From Planctomycetota bacterium (GTDB lineage: Bacteria; Planctomycetota; Phycisphaerae; UBA1845; PWPN01), in the NCBI GenBank assembly GCA_020346805.1, contig CP070790.1, forward strand, positions 3,502,329 to 3,522,717: a DNA stretch of 20,389 bases, in the 5' to 3' direction. Made by a program: the position numbers and the translations under genes. Shown piece by piece: positions 15,743 to 20,389 of this stretch (the stretch's first letter is position 1; the number at the start of each line of letters is the position of its first letter). The notes under the pieces were generated by a model. The model searched no databases and had not been told where the DNA came from. It saw only the letters and a list, made by a program, of their open reading frames with translations.

Positions 15743-15770
15743 TAAACAAATCGTTTTGCATAGCCGTTAC
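15743..15770 (+). promoter_or_regulatory. Candidate sigma-28 promoter upstream of fliA
   Basis: TAAA at 15743-15746 and GCCGTTAC at 15763-15770 are separated by 16 bases; the -35 matches fully and the -10 matches 6 of 8 of GCCGATAA. It lies in the 162-base gap between flhG and fliA and would leave a leader of roughly 80 bases. If real it would mean fliA amplifies its own expression, as is known for fliA in enterics. Inference only. Confidence 0.4.
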
Positions 15771-15855
15771 AACTGAAACCACACAAGATTGGGGGCTAGA
15801 TATTATCAATCGGATCAACGAGCGACAGTAACACAGCCGTCAGGGGAGTCAGTTG

Positions 15856-16632
15856 ATGATTGGGATTGAGCAGGACATAGGACGGGTATGGGTAGAGTAT
15901 AAAAATACCGGCTCGGGGGCTTTACGCAATAAATTGATGGAGCATTACCTTCCCCTGGTCAAGGCTACCGCTGATCGCATTTCAGCAAAGTTACCCAATG
16001 AAGTTGACGTGGATGATCTCATTTCCGCCGGTATTTTCGGACTCATCGATGCCATTGAAGCCTTTGATCTGGATCGGGGCGTGAAATTCGAGACTTATTG
16101 CTCCCCACGAGTTCGCGGGGCAATTCTCGACGAGCTGCGTACTATGGATTGGGTACCTCGCCTGGTTCGTAGTCGGGCCCACAAGCTGGAAAACGCCACC
16201 AAGGTATTACGGGCCGAACTGGGCCGGTTACCTACCGATGATGAGATTGCCCGAAAACTGGTTATCGGCCGGGATGAGTTGAACAAGATCATGCGGGATG
16301 CGACTACCGTCTCGCTGGTTTCCCTGTCGCGAAAATTTTTCGATGACGATTCCAACCGCGAATTGCAGGAGATCGATGTACTTGAAGATCTTAAAAGCGC
16401 CGATCCGGTGGCCGAACTTCAACAAAACGAAATCCGTGATGTGGTAATGGGGAAACTAACCAAGATCGAAAGGCTCATCATAGTATTATACTACTACGAA
16501 GAAATGACCATGAAGGAGATCGGCGCCACCCTCGATCTCTCCGAAAGCCGCGTCAGCCAAATGCATTCGGGTATATTGGATCGCCTTAAACACCATCTCA
16601 AACCAAAAAGTCAAACACAATATACATATTGA
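15856..16632 (+). CDS. fliA: FliA, sigma-28 flagellar RNA polymerase sigma factor
   Basis: This 258-residue sigma factor of the FliA/WhiG group has region 2 (LPLVKATADRIS, VDVDDLISAGIFGLIDAIEA, YCSPRVRGAILDELRTMDWV), region 3 (LPTDDEIARKLVI) and region 4 with a helix-turn-helix (MTMKEIGATLDLSESRVSQM). The phrase RGAILDELRxxDWVPR is characteristic of FliA. It directs transcription of late flagellar and chemotaxis genes. The ATG at 15856 has GGGGAG at 15843-15848; a TTG one codon earlier is less likely. It stands alone after a 162-base gap, consistent with its own promoter. Confidence 0.96.
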   Translation: MIGIEQDIGRVWVEYKNTGSGALRNKLMEHYLPLVKATADRISAKLPNEVDVDDLISAGIFGLIDAIEAFDLDRGVKFETYCSPRVRGAILDELRTMDWVPRLVRSRAHKLENATKVLRAELGRLPTDDEIARKLVIGRDELNKIMRDATTVSLVSLSRKFFDDDSNRELQEIDVLEDLKSADPVAELQQNEIRDVVMGKLTKIERLIIVLYYYEEMTMKEIGATLDLSESRVSQMHSGILDRLKHHLKPKSQTQYTY

Positions 16633-16702
16633 CGTTTGATGGTAACCGCGGTGGTTATTATTCGTTCCGAATTTACCCCCAACCGTTACTTATCGGTCAG
16701 GA

Positions 16703-16730
16703 TCAAGATTCGTGATTATTGCTCCGATAT
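16703..16730 (+). promoter_or_regulatory. Candidate sigma-28 promoter upstream of the small acidic gene
   Basis: TCAAGATT at 16703-16710 and TCCGATAT at 16723-16730 give TCAA, 16 bases, TCCGATAT. The extended -35 matches 6 of 8 of TAAAGTTT and the -10 matches 7 of 8 of the GCCGATAT form. It ends about 50 bases before the start at 16781. FlgM-type genes are commonly under sigma-28 control, which makes the location suggestive. Confidence 0.42.
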
Positions 16731-16737
16731 ACTATTG

Positions 16738-16762
16738 TTAATCCGTGAATAATCCGGATTAA
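16738..16762. repeat. Overlapping palindromes near the expected transcript start
   Basis: TTAATCCG (16738-16745) and CGGATTAA (16755-16762) form a perfect 8-bp inverted repeat. The right half also contains the 12-bp palindrome TAATCCGGATTA (16750-16761). It sits just downstream of the sigma-28-like element and before the gene at 16781. The AATCCGGA/TCCGGATT core is also in the inverted repeat before fliF. A protein operator or leader stem is possible. Confidence 0.35.
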
Positions 16763-16780
16763 AGCTGCCGGAGCGATATT

Positions 16781-17095
16781 ATGTCATCCATACCTCCCAA
16801 TCTGGTCGGCCCTATCCTGCAGAGTGACCTGACTCAGCAGCAGATTTCCTCCATCCGCGACAATCTGCGGGCCCAGCAGGCCGATGCCCGGAATCAACAG
16901 TCAACGGCTGTCGCTGAAAAGGACAGTACTGTGGAAACCGATGACGACGACATCCGCATACACGGCGACGCCGAAGGCGGCGGCAGCCAAGGGCGATACC
17001 TCACCGAGTCCGAAGGTAATTCCGAAAATCCCACTCCTTGCGAAACAGACAATTTCCCCGAAGATCAAATCACCCACATCGATCTTGAAGCCTGA
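16781..17095 (+). CDS. Small acidic protein of unknown function in the FlgM position
   Basis: The 104-residue product is not assigned to a named family. It has a possible helix at about 12-36 rich in Gln (LTQQQISSIRDNLRAQQADA), then a strongly acidic, Gly/Ser/Asp-rich, probably disordered region (TVETDDDDIRIHGDAEGGGS), and a short C-terminal HIDLEA. The start ATG has a CGGAG site (16769-16773). It follows fliA by 148 bases with a sigma-28-like element between. Size, position and disorder recall FlgM, the anti-sigma-28 factor, but the FlgM C-terminal helix pattern is not visible. The regular motif structure suggests a real conserved gene. Function unknown. Confidence 0.65.
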   Translation: MSSIPPNLVGPILQSDLTQQQISSIRDNLRAQQADARNQQSTAVAEKDSTVETDDDDIRIHGDAEGGGSQGRYLTESEGNSENPTPCETDNFPEDQITHIDLEA

Positions 17096-17149
17096 GCTTT
17101 ACTTGATGTACGGGGTCAAGACTTGCTGCAGATGGCAAAGAACTTTCTT

Positions 17150-18109
17150 TCAACTCTTGCTGATGTGATCGGGGTGTTCGGTGAGATGGTCGGCGATGTT
17201 GTCGGCATAACGCTGCATCAAATCATTAAGAATCTCCGGCTCGTCAAGTTCGGTGTCCGGATTGGTCAGCGGTCCCATCACTACCAGACGGAAATAAAAG
17301 TTTTTTCGGGATATTACGAATCCCTGCAAGATCGGGGCCCCGCAGCGCAGGGCGATCTGCACGGGTCCGGTGAGAAACTCGCGTTCCTGGCCGAATAGCT
17401 TGACCTTGGCCGTACGCAGATGGGTGCCGCGATGCCTCCCTATATCCAGAGCACTGCCCAGAATATACCCATCCTGGAAACAGCGATATATGTCCCGCGG
17501 ATAGGTGTCGGAAAAGAACATGCGAATATCGCGAAACTCGGGAAATGTTTCTTCGTATTTAATTTGAACGTAACGTCGAAGGTTTCCCTCGTTGGGGTCC
17601 CGTACCCCCGCTACCTTGTATCCCATCAAAGCCATCAGCAAGATAACCACGTGGTAGGATCCCGTATGACTCATGCAAAAGTAGACGCCCTTGTTGCGCT
17701 CCATGGCTTCATCGAGAATCTCCCGGTTATGAAACTTGATGCGGTTGAATATTTTCTCCCTCGGCAGCTTGTCGAAAATCAGGTAAAACAGTTTATCGCA
17801 GCGGGTTCGAGTGAAATGGTCAAGGCATGCTTTGCGGATCGACTTTTTATTGAATTGAACTTGCGATTGTCCGAATATACGTTCCAGGTGTTCGCGGAAC
17901 CGTCGCCGCCGTTTATAGTTGATCAGCCACTCGCAGGTCCCGAAGAACTTACCGAATAGATATAATCCCTTCAGCGAAAAGCAGCGGGCCCAGGCCCATA
18001 GGAACCCCCGAACCAGGGCAAACTTGGCCCGCGACAGAATGCCGAGATCTATGCCTTCGATCTCTTGCTTGGGCAACGAATTATCGGTGATGACGTTGTC
18101 GGCAGCCAT
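17150..18109 (-). CDS. Divergent LpxL/HtrB-type lipid A acyltransferase-like protein
   Basis: This 319-residue minus-strand product matches the lysophospholipid/lipid A late acyltransferase superfamily: RNKGVYFCMSHTGSYHVVIL for the catalytic block, SALDIGRHRGTHL, and KLFGQEREFLTGPVQIALRC followed by GAPILQGFV. Such enzymes transfer acyl chains at the inner membrane, classically to Kdo2-lipid IVA. The family motif H-x4-(D/E) here reads H148-TGSY-H153, so the acidic partner is replaced by His. The basic stretch YKRRRRFREH near 65-74 could bind anionic lipid. No clear Shine-Dalgarno is seen at this ATG. It is convergent with the small acidic gene (54 bases apart) and divergent from the PHP gene. 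The superfamily is fairly sure, the substrate is not. Confidence 0.75.
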   Translation of the reverse strand: MAADNVITDNSLPKQEIEGIDLGILSRAKFALVRGFLWAWARCFSLKGLYLFGKFFGTCEWLINYKRRRRFREHLERIFGQSQVQFNKKSIRKACLDHFTRTRCDKLFYLIFDKLPREKIFNRIKFHNREILDEAMERNKGVYFCMSHTGSYHVVILLMALMGYKVAGVRDPNEGNLRRYVQIKYEETFPEFRDIRMFFSDTYPRDIYRCFQDGYILGSALDIGRHRGTHLRTAKVKLFGQEREFLTGPVQIALRCGAPILQGFVISRKNFYFRLVVMGPLTNPDTELDEPEILNDLMQRYADNIADHLTEHPDHISKS

Positions 18110-18361
18110 ATAATTACGCTTTTATGTGTACTATAGGCCGATGTTCCTTCGCATGCCAGTAATATTTTGTGCAGCAGGACAATTAACCTACTATATCTTA
18201 TCTTATGATTGGGTATCGGAGCAATAACACACCCTTGATGGGCCGGCTCAATCTGTCAGAGGTTGCATGGTGGACATCGCCTTTATTCCTGACGGTTTGT
18301 ACCTTACACTTTAGGCCTGTTTATATGCGGTTTTTTGGATTTTTCCTGTCCAGGTGATGCC
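18110..18361. other. Divergent intergenic region between acyltransferase and PHP genes
   Basis: This 252-base stretch separates two genes reading away from each other and should hold both promoters. On the minus strand a TATAGT (near 18131-18136) has no good -35. On the plus strand only weak sigma-70-like pairs are seen. No RNA gene or repeat was recognised. Confidence 0.35.
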
Positions 18362-19186
18362 GTGGCCATATACGATCAGCACGTACATACCAGGTTTTCC
18401 GTGGATTCCCAGGCCGATCCCGGCGATATCGTCCGTCGGGCCGTCGATCTGGGATTGGCTGGCGTAACCTTTACCGATCATTGGGATACCCATCCCAGCG
18501 AATGGCCTGAGTGTATTTACGACTACCGCGAGCTGGCTGAGACAATCTCAGCCCTCCGCGATCAATTCGACCGGCAAATCTTCATCGGGCACGGCATCGA
18601 AGTCTGCTACCAACCTCAACAGATGGATCAGATACTCAAGTATCTCGACGGGCATTCTTTCGATTTGGTAATGCTCAGCGCTCACTGGTTCGCCGGACGG
18701 GCATTACACAAACGCGAACATTGGAATGGTTTGGATGTCGAATCCGGAACCAGGAAGTATCTGCAAACCGTACGGGAAGCCGCAAGATGCGTTCTCCAGA
18801 TCAAGCAACAAGGACATAATTATTTTCATATCCTGGGGCACATCGATCTGGTCAAACGATATACCCATCGGTATTTCGATACCTATGATATTGAACCACA
18901 CAAAGATCTGATCGATGAGATTCTGGTCACCTGTATTGATGCGGATCTGGTGCCGGAGATTAATGTGAGCAGCCTGCGGAAATCGATACCCGAAACCATG
19001 CCTCCCGAATGGTGTATTCGTCGATATGCTGAGCTGGGTGGAAAGGCCGTTGCTCTGGGGAGTGACGCACATCAGGCTGAGGATGTGGGATCGATGCTGG
19101 AAGATGGAGCTGAGCTGCTAAAACGTCTGGGCATAAGGACTCAGGCGGTTTTCAAAGAGTCAAAACGATATGACGAACCTTTGTAA
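18362..19186 (+). CDS. PHP-domain phosphoesterase, histidinol-phosphatase-like
   Basis: From GTG 18362 the product is 274 residues. It shows the PHP metal-binding motifs in order: DQHVHTRFS (H7, H9), TFTDHWD (D39, H40), IGHGIEV (Glu), MLSAHWF, HILGHIDLVKRY, PEINVSSLRK and ALGSDAHQAEDVG. Most similar in layout to HisJ/HisK-type histidinol-phosphate phosphatases (histidine biosynthesis), but other PHP phosphoesterases share this architecture. An in-frame TTG at 18335 would add nine residues without a ribosome site; AGGTGA at 18352-18357 precedes the GTG, though closely spaced. No other histidine gene is nearby, so the substrate is uncertain. Confidence 0.82.
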   Translation: MAIYDQHVHTRFSVDSQADPGDIVRRAVDLGLAGVTFTDHWDTHPSEWPECIYDYRELAETISALRDQFDRQIFIGHGIEVCYQPQQMDQILKYLDGHSFDLVMLSAHWFAGRALHKREHWNGLDVESGTRKYLQTVREAARCVLQIKQQGHNYFHILGHIDLVKRYTHRYFDTYDIEPHKDLIDEILVTCIDADLVPEINVSSLRKSIPETMPPEWCIRRYAELGGKAVALGSDAHQAEDVGSMLEDGAELLKRLGIRTQAVFKESKRYDEPL

Positions 19187-19223
19187 ACATATGCATTATT
19201 CAACTTAGAGAGAATGATTGGTC

Positions 19224-20389
19224 ATGAAGCGGATGCATTTTAAATCACTGAATAACACCTATCACTTTACCTTGTTTATGTCCATGTCTGTTTTGCTCAT
19301 GGGAGCCCGCGCCGGGTGGACCCAGCAGACGAAACCGGTTGATAAAGCTGCTATAGAGCGAAGGCTCGGGCAGCCTCCGTCTTACATCGAACCTCTCGAT
19401 CAAAACTACCTGATGCGCTTCGTTCGTCGGGTAATCGTGCGACGTCTTCTTGATAATCAACGCTATGAAATAGGCTATGTACCCTTGACTTTGACCGACT
19501 TGAAATGCACAGTGGCGGTTACTTTACGCGATAAGGGTATTCTGGTTGGGAGCGGTGATTCAAAAACTTTGCCGATTGTGGAAGCGTCTCGGCAGGCGGC
19601 CGAAGCGGCATTGTCCACCGCTCGAAAAAAAAGAAATTTGAATGCAGACGATGTTACCAACATGTCGCTGGAGATCGAGTTAATCGGGCCTCGTGAGCGG
19701 GTGGGTAACTGCAACGATGAGACGGAAAAATTGATCCCACACTTCGAGCCCGCCATCCATGGTATCGCATTTCTGCTGGAAGGTAAGGAGGTTCTGGTCA
19801 AACCCTCACAATTGATCTCCATTGAAAGCTATTGCCAACAGGAATGGAAACTGGATCATCAGTGCAACCGTTATATCGTTGCCATCGACAACTTCAAGCA
19901 AAAGATGGGACTGTTCAAAGATCCACCGGACCGCAAGCCCGCCACCATCGGCGTTTTTCGCTTCCGAACCATGCACTTGTATCAATCACGTTCCAGGCAA
20001 AAACCCACACCATTGATTGCCGGTATGCGGTTTATTCAACCGACGGAAATAAATCACGCGTCATTGGCAGCAACGGTCGACGATCTGGCCGGCTTTATTC
20101 GCTATCGCCAGAATCCCAATGGTATTTTTGCTTATGAATTCTTGCCCGGGCGAGATATATATTGGCCCAAGGCCCAGAATTGGATTCGACAGGCCGCTAC
20201 CACCTGGGCCCTTGCCGTTCATGCCCGCAAGTTTAACGACAAAGCCTCGAAACAGGCGCTCACCCGGGCCATTGAGGCTTTCCGTAAAATGGTCAAACCC
20301 TTGCTTGGTCGGTCTGACGCCGCTTACCTCCATACCCCGGACGGCCGGCACGCCTTGGGCACCACCGCTTTATTCTGTTTGGCATTGAT
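19224..20389 (+). CDS. Exported protein with AMMECR1-like region and probable alpha/alpha-barrel region (3' end outside window)
   Basis: The frame is open from ATG 19224 to the window end with 388 residues visible and no stop. It starts with a signal peptide (hydrophobic core about 14-27, ending near MGARAGWTQQ). Residues about 62-215 resemble an AMMECR1-type domain: TVAVTLRDKGILVGSGDSKT, a helix EASRQAAEAALSTARK, and MSLEIELIGPRERV. From about 282 onward, NPNGIFAYEF and WIRQAATTWALAVHARK, then a LGTTALFCLAL repeat, resemble helical hairpins of six-hairpin glycosidase or epimerase folds. Such a fusion on an exported protein is uncommon. Start and domain boundaries are approximate, and the function is unknown. 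It lies 37 bases after the PHP gene, possibly co-transcribed. Confidence 0.72.
   Translation, partial: MKRMHFKSLNNTYHFTLFMSMSVLLMGARAGWTQQTKPVDKAAIERRLGQPPSYIEPLDQNYLMRFVRRVIVRRLLDNQRYEIGYVPLTLTDLKCTVAVTLRDKGILVGSGDSKTLPIVEASRQAAEAALSTARKKRNLNADDVTNMSLEIELIGPRERVGNCNDETEKLIPHFEPAIHGIAFLLEGKEVLVKPSQLISIESYCQQEWKLDHQCNRYIVAIDNFKQKMGLFKDPPDRKPATIGVFRFRTMHLYQSRSRQKPTPLIAGMRFIQPTEINHASLAATVDDLAGFIRYRQNPNGIFAYEFLPGRDIYWPKAQNWIRQAATTWALAVHARKFNDKASKQALTRAIEAFRKMVKPLLGRSDAAYLHTPDGRHALGTTALFCLAL

Noticed and set aside
16640..16665. Terminator after fliA
   Set aside because: TAACC/GGTTA gives only a 5-bp stem and the following TTATTATT is not a proper U-tract.
16781..17095. Calling the small gene after fliA flgM
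   Set aside because: Position and size fit, but the C-terminal sigma-binding helix pattern of FlgM cannot be seen, so it is left as unknown.
17096..17149. Terminator between the convergent acidic gene and acyltransferase gene
   Set aside because: Only a 5-bp CTTGA/TCAAG stem with a 9-base loop (17102-17120) and no T-run on either side; too weak to call.
17420..17959. Plus-strand open frame of 179 codons opposite the acyltransferase gene
   Set aside because: The minus-strand frame has clear acyltransferase motifs through the same bases; the plus frame has none.

Overview
This window is almost entirely a flagellar biosynthesis locus. It contains the type III export gate, the rotor/MS-ring, the export ATPase, polar-placement regulators and the flagellar sigma factor, followed by a short accessory segment. 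The organism is a didermic, flagellated, probably polarly flagellated bacterium. The mix of features (flbD, a MotE-like gene, an FliO with an N-terminal signal, a divergent lipid A-type acyltransferase, an exported AMMECR1-like protein) suggests Planctomycetota, perhaps the Phycisphaerae/Sedimentisphaerales side. That placement is an impression from gene content, not a search result.

Layout, left to right on the + strand: the 3' end of fliE (1-157); a single large gene encoding an in-frame FliF-FliG fusion (263-2956); fliH, fliI and fliJ; a MotE-like membrane coiled-coil protein; a 262-base gap with a possible sigma-28 promoter; flbD; fliN; then the export gate series fliO, fliP, fliQ, fliR, flhB, flhA; flhF overlapping flhA; and flhG. 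A 162-base gap with a possible sigma-28 promoter precedes fliA. After fliA comes another promoter-like gap and a small acidic protein of unknown function where flgM might be expected. A convergent minus-strand gene encodes a divergent LpxL/HtrB-type acyltransferase. It diverges from a PHP-family histidinol-phosphatase-like gene. Last is the 5' part of a secreted protein (from 19224, open at the window end) with an AMMECR1-like region and the start of a probable alpha/alpha-barrel region.

How the genes work together: FliF (MS ring) and FliG (torque/switch ring) are made as one chain. FliH/FliI/FliJ form the export ATPase complex that feeds FliP/Q/R-FlhB-FlhA inside the MS ring. FlhF/FlhG set flagellum position and number. 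FliA transcribes late genes. Genes that often sit between flbD and fliN in other phyla (motA, motB, fliL, fliM) and between fliJ and flbD (flgD, flgE) are not here.

The two most unusual signals are the FliF-FliG fusion, with all five torque-region charged positions kept, and an otherwise normal FlhB in which the NPTH self-cleavage motif reads SPRE. A third is a perfect hairpin between the flhB Shine-Dalgarno sequence and its start codon. No rRNA, tRNA, CRISPR array, insertion sequence or phage gene was seen.
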